Origin: RPQJ01 sp963823535
GTDB lineage: Bacteria; Pseudomonadota; Gammaproteobacteria; Steroidobacterales; Steroidobacteraceae
Direction: 5' to 3'
Assembly: GCA_963823535.1 (NCBI GenBank)
Contig: CAWGLZ010000006.1
Location: 1,178,001 to 1,242,000, forward strand
DNA: 64,000 nt
Shown: positions 8,936 to 17,319 of the stretch, one piece after another
How the letters are laid out: every line of letters begins with the position of its first letter
Numbering within the stretch: the stretch's first letter is position 1
Made by a program: the position numbers and the translations under genes
The notes under the pieces: model-generated
What the model saw: the letters and a program-made list of their open reading frames with translations, nothing else
Databases searched by the model: none
What the model was told of the DNA's origin: nothing

Positions 8936-10522
8936 ATGGATGTGACCTCAGCCAGTCGGCAGTACTTGGGGCGTTTCAGTCTGGTGGCTGCCGCGTCCAT
9001 CGCGGCCTGGCTGGCGGCGGTCTCGCCGACCCAGGCGGACGGCAAGGCGAGCCTGCGCGACCGGCTTCGCGACCGGGTCGGTATGCTGCGGGACATTCGC
9101 CACGATCGCCCGGAACATCACCCGGCGCAGATCAAGTCGCTCGATCTCGTCTACTACCGTGCACGGACCGACGAGGACGCCGAACGCCTGCAGGTCGCCT
9201 TGCCCGGCCCGGACGAAGTGCAGCGATTCGTCGGCCGCCGGGATCGCATGAACGGGGAGGCGCTGCAGATTCTCGATGACCTGTTCGGGGCAGAACAGCG
9301 CCTGAAGGCCCTGGCCGTCCGCGATACGGACGGGGACGGCCTGGCCGACTACCGGATCAGCGACTACTTCGGCAAGTTCAGCGAGGGGGATCTCGACGTG
9401 GACGGCGACGGCGTCCGCAATATCCTCGACAGCCATCCCTACGATCGCGCGCGCGGCGGGCGCGACACGGACGGCGACGGCACGCCCGACGAGGGATTTG
9501 CGGACGACAATGCCAACGGGCTGCCCGATCACCTGGACTGGGCCACGAGCGGGGGGCACGACCCGGAACTCGTCGCCATCCAGGCCGGCCTCCACAAGGA
9601 CTTCCACATTGCGCTCGTCGAACGGGATGCCGCGTTCGACCTGCCCCTGGCCCGCGCGGTCGACGACGTGATTCGCCGGGTCTACGGTCGCCGGATCGTG
9701 CCACGGTCGGGTCTCCCGACATTGCGCACCGTGGCCGTCGAACATACGGCTCTGCTCAATGCTGAACTTGCGGACGAGGCCGGGGCCGACATGAACGCCC
9801 AGGTGCTCTTCAACAGCCAGTCGCTGATCATCTACGACAGCGGCCGGGAGGTCAGTGACCCGCTCGGGCTGCTCGGCCTGCTCGCTCACGAGATCGGCCA
9901 CGCCTGGCACATGTCGCTCGACTGGGACACCGAGCATCCGCAGCGGGAGAACGCACGCAACGATTTTCCGGTGCCCGTGTTCGTGGAGACGATCGAACCC
10001 TTTGGCTGGACACGCACCGGGTATTTCGATGGCGAGTTGAAGGACGAGCTGGCCGTGAGGCCGCAGTTCCTCTACACGGGCCTCTCGGAACCCGAGTTCC
10101 AGTTCCGCGGGGCCACGGCCGAGGACTGGGCGCGGTGGCTCGACGAGATCTACGCGGTGATCGGCGAGCGGGAGGACTACCTCGAGGACGATCGCTTTGC
10201 CCGCCAGGGCGTGGTGGGCGACTACTCGCTGACCACGCCCTACGAGTGGTACAGCGACAATGCACTGGCGTACCTGCTCGTGACGCTCGAGGAGGCGGCA
10301 CTGGCAGGCCTCGAGCCCGGGCCCGCTGCAGAAGCACGCAAGCGAATCACGTCCGCGCTGCGGACCGTGTGGCCAGGCTTCAATCACCGCAACATTGCGA
10401 CGGACGTGCGGGCCTATTTCGGCGCAACGATTCCAATTGCGCCGGCGGATCGCGACGAACTGGCGCGTCGCTATCTCCAGCCGATCCTTGCCGAGCCGTC
10501 AGTCGCGTCCGCGCGCCAGTAG
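8936..10522 (+). CDS. Exported zinc-metallopeptidase-like protein with calcium-binding repeats
   Basis: 528 aa from ATG 8936 (ATG 8918 is equally possible; neither has a good ribosome site). Residues ~10-35 look like a signal peptide (LVAAASIAAWLAAVSPTQA). Three Asp-rich thrombospondin-type-3-like repeats lie at about residues 125-200: DTDGDGLADY, DVDGDGVRN and DTDGDGTPDEG, typical calcium ligands of secreted proteins. HEIGH at 318-322 within LLAHEIGHAWH is the zinc-binding helix of gluzincin/metzincin-like peptidases, and there is a conserved Glu-rich region after it. No named family recognised. Probably an extracellular or periplasmic calcium-stabilised protease (inference). Confidence 0.7.
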   Translation: MDVTSASRQYLGRFSLVAAASIAAWLAAVSPTQADGKASLRDRLRDRVGMLRDIRHDRPEHHPAQIKSLDLVYYRARTDEDAERLQVALPGPDEVQRFVGRRDRMNGEALQILDDLFGAEQRLKALAVRDTDGDGLADYRISDYFGKFSEGDLDVDGDGVRNILDSHPYDRARGGRDTDGDGTPDEGFADDNANGLPDHLDWATSGGHDPELVAIQAGLHKDFHIALVERDAAFDLPLARAVDDVIRRVYGRRIVPRSGLPTLRTVAVEHTALLNAELADEAGADMNAQVLFNSQSLIIYDSGREVSDPLGLLGLLAHEIGHAWHMSLDWDTEHPQRENARNDFPVPVFVETIEPFGWTRTGYFDGELKDELAVRPQFLYTGLSEPEFQFRGATAEDWARWLDEIYAVIGEREDYLEDDRFARQGVVGDYSLTTPYEWYSDNALAYLLVTLEEAALAGLEPGPAAEARKRITSALRTVWPGFNHRNIATDVRAYFGATIPIAPADRDELARRYLQPILAEPSVASARQ

Positions 10523-10727
10523 GCCGCGCGCCGGCGCCGGGGCGCACGGCTTGCCGTACTGCAGCGGCGGGGAACGCTCGGCCCGGCGGGGAAGCCAGCC
10601 TCTCGGGTCAATGATACGGATTGCCCGTTGCGCTCATGGAGTATGCTGCGGACCGTTCCCGCGGCCAGTTGGCCGTGCGCGGGTGTCGCAAGAGATCCCG
10701 CGGTTCATCCAGCGAGAGGAGTCGTCC

Positions 10728-11417
10728 GTGCACGCCCGAGCATTCGAACAACGGCAGACCCGCGGACTGCGTTTCGCCACGATATCGTTTCTGTTCGGCG
10801 CGATGAGTCTCGCCGGTTGCACGGCTCAACCCACCTTGAAGGGCACGTGGGCCGAAGGCTCGACTCACGGCGATTCGTACCAGCGGATCCTGGTCGTCGG
10901 GGTGACTCCTCACGTCAACCAGCGCTGCGCGTTCGAGCGTTTCCTCGTGTCGCGGATCAGCAGCGTGTCGACGACGACCGTCGCGATCGCCAGCTGCGAC
11001 GCGGTCGTGACGAAGAATCCGCTCACCCGCGAAAGCATCGACGCCGCGGTTGAGTTGCACCAGGCGGATGCCGTGCTGGCGACGATCCTCGTGTCCAGCG
11101 ACTGGGGAGCCGAGGAAGGCGGCAGTCGCGATACGCGCGGTGGCGCCTACTACAAGGCCACGGGCACCGGGTGGGCCAGCGGTTACTACGGCGTCTATGG
11201 CATACCGGTCGTCTATGGGACGTTCCAGACGGCCGACGCGGTCACGACGCTGCAGGGGGAGGTCCAGGTGGAGACCCGCCTCTTTGAAACGCGGGGGCCG
11301 AGCCTCGTGTACACGCTCGAGACGACCGCGCAACAGCTCGAGACCCGCGACTCCGGTCTCGCCGCGCTCGCGACACCGATCGCAGAGCGTCTGCACCGGG
11401 ACGGGCTGGTCCGCTAG
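10728..11417 (+). CDS. Putative lipoprotein of unknown function
   Basis: 229 aa. The GTG at 10728 has AGAGGAG just upstream; longer starts lack a signal sequence. After a basic start (RQTRGLRF) comes a hydrophobic stretch and the lipobox LAGC with C31, so the mature protein should be an anchored lipoprotein. The body has an alternating beta-rich look and a Gly/Tyr patch (TGWASGYYGVYGIPVVYG). The pattern ILVVGVTPHVNQRCAFERF followed by HQADAVLATI recalls small periplasmic lipoproteins annotated only as hypothetical. No neighbour suggests a role; it stands alone between the protease candidate and the DUF6502 gene. Confidence 0.7.
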   Translation: MHARAFEQRQTRGLRFATISFLFGAMSLAGCTAQPTLKGTWAEGSTHGDSYQRILVVGVTPHVNQRCAFERFLVSRISSVSTTTVAIASCDAVVTKNPLTRESIDAAVELHQADAVLATILVSSDWGAEEGGSRDTRGGAYYKATGTGWASGYYGVYGIPVVYGTFQTADAVTTLQGEVQVETRLFETRGPSLVYTLETTAQQLETRDSGLAALATPIAERLHRDGLVR

Positions 11418-11510
11418 CCGAGCACCTTCCGACCGCTGAGCCCAACGCCGTTTTCAGCGGTGGGAGTCTCAGTGGCTTGCATTTATGATCCGTATATGAG
11501 ACAAAGAGTT

Positions 11511-11520
11511 CCATATATGG
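11511..11520. promoter_or_regulatory. Perfect 10-bp palindrome CCATATATGG at the start of the DUF6502 gene
   Basis: An A/T-rich patch (11480-11520) interrupts G+C-rich flanks just before the DUF6502 gene. CCATATATGG is its own reverse complement and contains the likely ATG at 11517; a related CCGTATATGAG lies 20 bases upstream (11490-11500). Two similar half-conserved sites at two turns of helix suggest an operator, possibly for autoregulation. This is inference from sequence alone. Confidence 0.35.
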
Positions 11521-12335
11521 AGTTATCCACCGAAAGACCCGTTCTGGCGGCATGCCGACGCTGGCTCCGGCCCGTCGCGCGCTGGCTTCTGCGGGCCGGG
11601 GTGACCTGGAAGGAATTCGCCGAGCTGTCGCGAAGCGTCTTTGTGGCGACAGCCTCCGAGGAGTTCGGTATCCGGGGTCGGCCGACGAACGTGTCGCGCG
11701 TCGCCCTGCTCACCGGTCTGACACGTCGTGACGTCAGACGCGTGCAGGACGAACTCCAGTCCGTGCAGGCTTCGGCTGCCGAGGAGGCGCTGAATCACGC
11801 GAGCCGCGTCCTCACCGGCTGGCACCTCGACTCGGAGTTCCTGGAGCCGAACGGCCAGCCGGCCCTCCTGCCCGCCGAGGGGGCCGGAGCGTCTCTTGCC
11901 GGCCTGCTGCGCCGCTACGCCGGTGACATCCCGGCCACGGCTCTCGTCAAGGAACTGCTCAAGTCGGGTTCCGTGGAGCGGCTGGGAGACGGCTCCTACC
12001 GCGCGCTGCGTCGCTATTACATGCCGCGTGCGATGGACGGTCGCGCCGTCGAACGATCCGGCAGCGTGCTCGCGGATCTCGCGACGACGATCGAACACAA
12101 TCTTTCTCGTCGGCCGAGCGAGCCCTCGCGGTTCGAGGGTCGTGCGCAGAGCCATTGCGTCGACCCGCGCCACCTCCCGGCATTCCGCGCATACGTGGAG
12201 CGTGAAGCGCAGGCGATGCTCGAGCGCGTGGACGACTGGCTGGCCGCTCACGAGGCGGCCGCGGGTGGGGCGGCCGTCAGGCTCGGTGTCGGCGTGTACG
12301 CCATTCAGGACATGACTTCCGGAGACTCTCGATGA
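11517..12335 (+). CDS. DUF6502 family protein
   Basis: 272 aa from ATG 11517; ATG 11496 or the longer frame from 11460 are alternatives. The text WRLRAGVTWKEFAELSRSVFV-like opening (VTWKEFAELSRSVFVATA) and RPTNVSRVALLTGLTRRDV match DUF6502 proteins as I know them. The stretch ALLTGLTRRDVRRVQDEL has the shape of a helix-turn-helix, so a DNA-binding role is possible. No membrane segment or signal is seen. The stop overlaps the next gene (ATGA), and DUF6502 is commonly found beside DUF5666 proteins, as here, so the two probably work together. Function not established. Confidence 0.72.
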   Translation: MELSTERPVLAACRRWLRPVARWLLRAGVTWKEFAELSRSVFVATASEEFGIRGRPTNVSRVALLTGLTRRDVRRVQDELQSVQASAAEEALNHASRVLTGWHLDSEFLEPNGQPALLPAEGAGASLAGLLRRYAGDIPATALVKELLKSGSVERLGDGSYRALRRYYMPRAMDGRAVERSGSVLADLATTIEHNLSRRPSEPSRFEGRAQSHCVDPRHLPAFRAYVEREAQAMLERVDDWLAAHEAAAGGAAVRLGVGVYAIQDMTSGDSR

Positions 12336-13777
12336 ACATGCACTCCACCTTACGATGGATCCCCGCGCTGTCGGCGCTGCTGGCGCTCGGTTGCAGCGGT
12401 AGTGGCGGAGGCAGCGGGGTTGGAGACGGTGACATCACCGTCGGTGGCATCGACCGCGGTGGGAAGACCATTTCGGTGGGACCCGTCACCGGCTTCGGCA
12501 GCGTGATCGTCAATGGTGTTCGCTACAGCACCACGGGTGCGACGATCACGGTCGACGATCAGCCGGGCTCGGAGTCCGACCTGAGGGTCGGGCAGGTCGT
12601 GCGCGTCGAGGGCACGCTCGATGCCGCAGGCACCACCGGCACCGCAAGCAGCATCACGTTTGCCGACAACGTCGAGGGGCCCGTGCAGGCCATCGACCTG
12701 GCGGCCGTCCGAATCGTCGTGGTCGGACAGACCGTCCGGATCGGACCCACCACGTCGTTCGACGATGGCATCGCGCCTCGATCGATCGAGGGGCTGGCGC
12801 TGGGAGACGTCGTGGAAGTGAGCGGTCTGGTCGGCGCGGACGGCGTGGTGGCGGCGACGCGCATCGAGCGCCGGTCTGCTTCGACGGCGGTCGAGGTGCA
12901 GGGCACGGCCAGTGCCGTCGACACCGCGGCGCGTCGCCTGCGGATCAATCTGCTGGTGGTGGACTACTCGAGCGCACAAGTGAGCAATTTCCCGAGTGGC
13001 CAGCCCACGAACGGCGATCTCGTCGAGGCTCACGGCGTGCTCAATGCGTCGGGCGAACTGTTGGCAACGCGCATCGAACGGCGCAGCGTGTCGCTCAGCG
13101 GAACGGTGGACGACTCCGCGGAACTCGAGGGACTCGTGACGCGATTCGTCTCGAGCGCCGACTTCGACGTCGCCGGCCAGAGGGTCACGACCACCGCTGC
13201 CACCGTCTACGAAGGCGGTTCGCCGGGAACCCTGGCTCTCGACGTGAAGGTCGAGGTGGAGGGAGGGTTCGACACGGCTGGCCGCCTCATTGCACGAAAG
13301 GTGCAGTTCCGGCAGGACAGCGACGTGGAGATCAGCGCAACAGTCGATTCCGTCAACGCAGCGGCGAGCAGCTTCCAGATCCTGGGCATCACCGTGAGAA
13401 CCAACACGCTGACCCGCTTCGAGGACCAGAGCTCCGCCGACCTCGAGCGGTTCGGCCTGGCCGATCTTCGCGCCGGAGATTACGTCGAGCTGCGCGCCTA
13501 CCGCGACGCCACGGGCCTCGTGGCCTCCCTGCTCGAACGCGACGATGCCGAGGATCGGCTGGAAGTGCGGGGGCCGGCGACGGCCGTCGCGGCGCCCAGT
13601 TTCTCGGTCGCGGGCGTCTCGATTACGACCGATGCGCAGACCGAATTTCGGGATAACAACGGCGTGTCGATCACGGCGGCCGCCTTCTTCAGCGCGGCCC
13701 CTGGCCGCGAGGTCGAGGTGCGCGGCCGCCTGGTCGGCAACACCGTGCTGGCCGAACGGGCCGAGCTCGAGGACTGA
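12332..13777 (+). CDS. DUF5666 domain-containing lipoprotein
   Basis: 481 aa, ATG overlapping the upstream stop by 4 bases. Signal peptide with lipobox ALGC (C21) then a Gly/Ser linker, so an exported lipoprotein. The mature part consists of repeated beta-strand modules of 60-70 residues with the pattern G-x-V-x-G-hydrophobic-x-x-G-D-x-V-E-V (for example GLALGDVVEVSG, LRVGQVVRVEG, LRAGDYVELRA), which are DUF5666 (OB-fold-like) repeats. GFGSVIVNGVRY near the start is a family hallmark. Ligand unknown. It is followed 75 bases later by a paralogue with an extra heme domain. Confidence 0.85.
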   Translation: MNMHSTLRWIPALSALLALGCSGSGGGSGVGDGDITVGGIDRGGKTISVGPVTGFGSVIVNGVRYSTTGATITVDDQPGSESDLRVGQVVRVEGTLDAAGTTGTASSITFADNVEGPVQAIDLAAVRIVVVGQTVRIGPTTSFDDGIAPRSIEGLALGDVVEVSGLVGADGVVAATRIERRSASTAVEVQGTASAVDTAARRLRINLLVVDYSSAQVSNFPSGQPTNGDLVEAHGVLNASGELLATRIERRSVSLSGTVDDSAELEGLVTRFVSSADFDVAGQRVTTTAATVYEGGSPGTLALDVKVEVEGGFDTAGRLIARKVQFRQDSDVEISATVDSVNAAASSFQILGITVRTNTLTRFEDQSSADLERFGLADLRAGDYVELRAYRDATGLVASLLERDDAEDRLEVRGPATAVAAPSFSVAGVSITTDAQTEFRDNNGVSITAAAFFSAAPGREVEVRGRLVGNTVLAERAELED

Positions 13778-13852
13778 CCGGGACTCCGGGGTATGGCGGG
13801 CGCGACTCGCGCCCGATCCGATCAGGACCGAGCTTTTCTTTTGAGGTGTGAT

Positions 13853-15661
13853 ATGCGATTGATCCAACGGAAGAGCCTGCTACCCGCAGGCATCGCGCTG
13901 CTCGTCGCTGCCTGTGGCAGCGGTGGCGGTGGTGGCAGTGACGATTCCCCCGGCGGGGTGCCGCCGCCCTCGAGCCCGCCGCCGGGCGCTGCCCAGAAGA
14001 CGGTTTTCGTCACGGGGGCGATCAGCGGCTTCGGGAGTGTCATCGTCAACGGCGTCCGCTACGACACGACCGGCACGCAAGTGCACATCGACGACCGACC
14101 GGGATCGCTGTCCGACCTCCGGGTCGGTCACGTCGTCCGGCTCGAGGCCCAGGTGGACGATCGTGGCCAGGCCCGCGCCGTGCGTATCGAGGAAGATCAC
14201 CTGCTGCGGGGCACCGTCCAGGCCGTAAATGCCGCCGAAGGTGTCGTGGCCGTCGCCGGACAGTGGGTGAGGGTGGACGACGACACTTCGTTCGACGATT
14301 CCATCGGTGGCAGATCGATTGCCGGCATCGCCGTCGGCGAGCGCCTCGAGGTACATGGATTCTCGGGCTCCGACGGTCAGGCACGTGCGACGCGCATCGA
14401 GCGACCGGACGCGTCCGAGGTCGAGGTCGAGGTCACGGGTCTCATCGCGAATCTCGACGGTGCCGCGAGACGTTTCCGCGTCGGCAGCCTGGTCGTGGAC
14501 TATTCGTCCGCGACGCTCGAGGACTTCGACGCGGCGGGTCCGCGCGAAGGGGATCTCGTCGAGGTCAAGGGTCGGGACTTCCTGAGCGACGGCGCGCTGC
14601 GTGCGACGCGCGTGCAGCGGGAGGACGGACCCGCGATGGGTGCCAGCAACAGCGAGGTCGAGATCGAGGGCCTCGTCACCAGCTTCGTCTCGCCTGGCGA
14701 CTTCCGGGTGGCTGGACAGCAGGTCTCGGCCACCGCCGGTACCGTGTACCGGGGCGGAACGGCAGCCGACCTCGCGCTCGATCTCAAGGTAGAGGTCGAG
14801 GGCCGGATGGACGGCAACGGCGTGCTCGTCGCTGCGGAAATCACCTTCAAGCGCGCGTCCTCGGTCCGGCTTTCGGCGCCGGTGGAGGCCGTCAGCGTGG
14901 CCGATGGGACCGTCCGTGCGCTGGGCGTGACGATTGTCGTGAACGCGTCGACCCGGCGGGAGGACAAGGAGGGCGACGACTTCTTCTTCGCGCTCGACGA
15001 CCTGCGCATCGGCGACTGGATCGAGGTGCACGCGTATCCGGACTCCGTCGGGAGTGGACGGGTCATCGCCACGCGACTGGAGCGGGATGAACCGGAGGAT
15101 GAAGTCGAGCTGCGCGGCCGTGCGAGTGACCTCCAGGCGCCACGGTTCCGCATCCTCGGGGTTGGCATCGAGACGACGCCGGCGACCGAGTTCGAGGATG
15201 AAGACACCCGCATCGATGCGACGACGTTCTTTGCCCGTGCCGCCAACCAGGTCGTCGACGTGGAGGGCAGCTGGGACGGTACATCCCTGCTGGCGCGCGA
15301 GGTGGAGATCGAGCGTTCGCACGATGGCGCCTCGATGCCGGTCATGCCTCCCCCGGTGGAGCCGCCGCCAGTGACGCCGCCTCCGGTGGAGCCTCCCCCG
15401 GTGGAGCCGCCGCCCCCGGTCGAGCCGCCTCCCGTGACCCCGCCGCCGCCGCCGCTCGATGGCGCTGCCCTTTACACGGCGAATTGCGGCGGGTGCCACG
15501 GCGCGATCAACGCCATACAGCGCATGCCCGCGTCGAATCGCAGTGCGACGGACTTCCGGCGCGCCATCGACCAGAACAAGGGCGGCATGGGCTTTCTAAG
15601 CGGGTTGAGCGACGCGCAACTGGTGGCCATCGCGGACGCCATTCGCGCGGCCAATCCGTAA
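13853..15661 (+). CDS. DUF5666 repeat lipoprotein with C-terminal cytochrome c domain
   Basis: 602 aa from ATG 13853, preceded by TTGAGGTG. Lipobox VAAC gives lipidated C21. Residues ~45-490 are DUF5666 repeats parallel to the upstream gene (GFGSVIVNGVRYDTTG; LRVGHVVRLEA; LRIGDWIEVHA). A ~40-residue proline/valine/glutamate hinge (15343-15462) leads to a small class I c-type domain with C545-x-x-C548-H549 (CGGCH) and a possible Met ligand in KGGMGFL. A redox domain at the end of a DUF5666 array is unusual and suggests an anchored electron carrier held away from the membrane. A strong terminator follows at 15696. Confidence 0.85.
   Translation: MRLIQRKSLLPAGIALLVAACGSGGGGGSDDSPGGVPPPSSPPPGAAQKTVFVTGAISGFGSVIVNGVRYDTTGTQVHIDDRPGSLSDLRVGHVVRLEAQVDDRGQARAVRIEEDHLLRGTVQAVNAAEGVVAVAGQWVRVDDDTSFDDSIGGRSIAGIAVGERLEVHGFSGSDGQARATRIERPDASEVEVEVTGLIANLDGAARRFRVGSLVVDYSSATLEDFDAAGPREGDLVEVKGRDFLSDGALRATRVQREDGPAMGASNSEVEIEGLVTSFVSPGDFRVAGQQVSATAGTVYRGGTAADLALDLKVEVEGRMDGNGVLVAAEITFKRASSVRLSAPVEAVSVADGTVRALGVTIVVNASTRREDKEGDDFFFALDDLRIGDWIEVHAYPDSVGSGRVIATRLERDEPEDEVELRGRASDLQAPRFRILGVGIETTPATEFEDEDTRIDATTFFARAANQVVDVEGSWDGTSLLAREVEIERSHDGASMPVMPPPVEPPPVTPPPVEPPPVEPPPPVEPPPVTPPPPPLDGAALYTANCGGCHGAINAIQRMPASNRSATDFRRAIDQNKGGMGFLSGLSDAQLVAIADAIRAANP
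15343..15462 (+). repeat. Proline-rich hinge repeat within the cytochrome fusion gene
   Basis: Imperfect in-frame repeats coding for units such as PPPVEPPPV and PPPVTPPP. They form an extended stiff linker between the DUF5666 array and the heme domain. The repeat is coding and not a regulatory or CRISPR element; such DNA is prone to length change between strains. Confidence 0.75.
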
Positions 15662-15695
15662 TCGGTCAGGAACCCCGGACCTCTCGGTCCGACTG

Positions 15696-15728
15696 GGGCG
15701 GGTGGCACGGGCCTCCCGCCCTTTTTTT
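15696..15728 (+). terminator. Rho-independent terminator between convergent genes
   Basis: Stem GGGCGGG (15696-15702) pairs with CCCGCCC (15715-15721), followed by seven T (15722-15728). It ends the DUF6502/DUF5666 unit; the convergent binding-protein gene stops at 15736. Confidence 0.85.
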
Positions 15729-15735
15729 CTCCAGG

Positions 15736-17319
15736 TTACGGCTGCTGGAGACCGAGGCTGCGCGACGGCAGCTGGCCGAGCGGATTGGTGCCGACGCCGG
15801 TCACATGCGGCTTGACCAGTCGTTTCGATACCCGGAAGAAGATCGGGATGACCGGAACGTCCTCGAGCAGCTGGGCTTCCGCTGCGGCGATCAGCGCCAT
15901 TCGCTCTACGGACGTCGACGCCATCCTCGACTGCTCGAGCAGCTCGTCGTAGCGCGCGCTGCTGTAGCCCAGTGTGTTCTGCGGATGAGAGGTCTCGAAC
16001 AGGGTCGCAAAGGCCTCCGGATCCACGAAATCGGCTGACCAGCCGAACCTGACCAGATCGCACTGGCCCGGATTCCTGCGCGTGTCCAGGTACACGGTCC
16101 ACTCGAGTTCGACGATCGTCGCCTCGACGCCGAGCGCGGTGTGCCACAGGTCCGCGAGGGCGACAGCGGTGCGATGGTGGTTCGTGCTGGCGTCGGTGCA
16201 GAGCGTCAGCGACTCGGGCGCTGCCCCGCGGGCACGCGCATTGATCCACGACTCGCGAGCCCGACGGACGGCCTCGTCGTGTGGCAGTGCCTGCCACTCG
16301 AACCGGGCGGGTTGGTAGCCGGGGATTCCGTCGGGCGTCCAGCCGAACGCGGGCGTCTCTCCCGCGCCTGTGACCTGCCGGGTGATGCGCCCGCGGTCGA
16401 TGGCCAGGGCCAGGGCCTGTCGCACGTCCCTGTCCGGGAGCCGGGCGAGATTCACGGCATACGAGTACACGCCGAGGTACGGAGTGATCCGCAATTCCCC
16501 GGGCAGCTCGCGGCGCAATGTCGCGACGTGTGTGTTCGGGACCTCGCTGGTGATGTCCAGCTGGCCTGTCCGGTAGAGATTGAGCTCAGTGCCGAGCTCG
16601 GCAACGGTCAGGTACACGACGCGCTCGAGCGCGACGTTCGAAGCATCCCAGTAGTGCGGATTGCGCTGCAGCGTCACGCTGTGTCCCACGCTCCGCTGCT
16701 CGAGCCGGAACGCACCGTTGCCCGGTCCGTTCCCCGCGTCGTCCGGCGAAGGGTGCCGCGGGGCGGCCGCCGGCAGTGCCAACAGCGCGGGCAGATGAGG
16801 GAGTCGCTGGCGCAGCGTCACGCGGAGCGTGCGCTCGTCCACGGCCTCGACGTGCTGCAGTGCGTCGTACAGGCCAGCGTTTGGTGCGGTACTGGACGGC
16901 CCCACGAGCCAGCGCAACGCGGCTGCGAAATGCTCGGCCGTCAGCGGGTCGCCGTTCGACCATCGCAGCCCGGGACGCAGGTGAAAGGTGTAGCTGAGCT
17001 CGTCCGGTGATGCCTCCCACGATGCAGCGGCACCCGCGACGGGAGAACCGTCTGCGCCGTTGGTCGTCAGGCCTTCGAAGCGGTCCGCAGCGATCGCCAA
17101 CGCCGCGTTGTCTGCGGCGAGCCGGGGGTCCAGCGTCGCCGGCTCCGCGCCGAGTCCACGACGCAACAGGAGCGGACGGGGCGATGCCGTTGTAGCGGTG
17201 GGTCCGTCGCTCGGGCCGCAGGCGGTCGCGAGCATGGCGAGCATGACCAGCGGCAAGAGTCCGCGGCGCAGCGCATGCGCGATCGGTGCAAACACGGCCG
17301 TCTTCAGTTCATGCGTCAT
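15736..17319 (-). CDS. Peptide-type ABC transporter substrate-binding lipoprotein (SBP_bac_5)
   Basis: 527 aa. Signal peptide with lipobox ATAC (C34), so a lipid-anchored periplasmic binding protein. The family 5 fold is clear: GLGAEPATLDPRLA near the start, LSYTFHLRPGLRWSNGDPL, VRQALALAIDRGRI and a C-terminal ending in VPVIPIFFRVSKRLV, as in OppA/MppA. It should bind oligopeptides or murein peptides. There are no permease or ATPase genes next to it, so it must use a transporter encoded elsewhere or serve as a sensor. Its ATG overlaps the stop of the broken AraC-type gene (ATGA). Confidence 0.9.
   Translation of the reverse strand: MTHELKTAVFAPIAHALRRGLLPLVMLAMLATACGPSDGPTATTASPRPLLLRRGLGAEPATLDPRLAADNAALAIAADRFEGLTTNGADGSPVAGAAASWEASPDELSYTFHLRPGLRWSNGDPLTAEHFAAALRWLVGPSSTAPNAGLYDALQHVEAVDERTLRVTLRQRLPHLPALLALPAAAPRHPSPDDAGNGPGNGAFRLEQRSVGHSVTLQRNPHYWDASNVALERVVYLTVAELGTELNLYRTGQLDITSEVPNTHVATLRRELPGELRITPYLGVYSYAVNLARLPDRDVRQALALAIDRGRITRQVTGAGETPAFGWTPDGIPGYQPARFEWQALPHDEAVRRARESWINARARGAAPESLTLCTDASTNHHRTAVALADLWHTALGVEATIVELEWTVYLDTRRNPGQCDLVRFGWSADFVDPEAFATLFETSHPQNTLGYSSARYDELLEQSRMASTSVERMALIAAAEAQLLEDVPVIPIFFRVSKRLVKPHVTGVGTNPLGQLPSRSLGLQQP

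Noticed and set aside
15343..15462. Repeats considered as a CRISPR-like or tandem DNA array
   Set aside because: Units are short, in frame and code for proline-rich hinge residues; there are no spacers.
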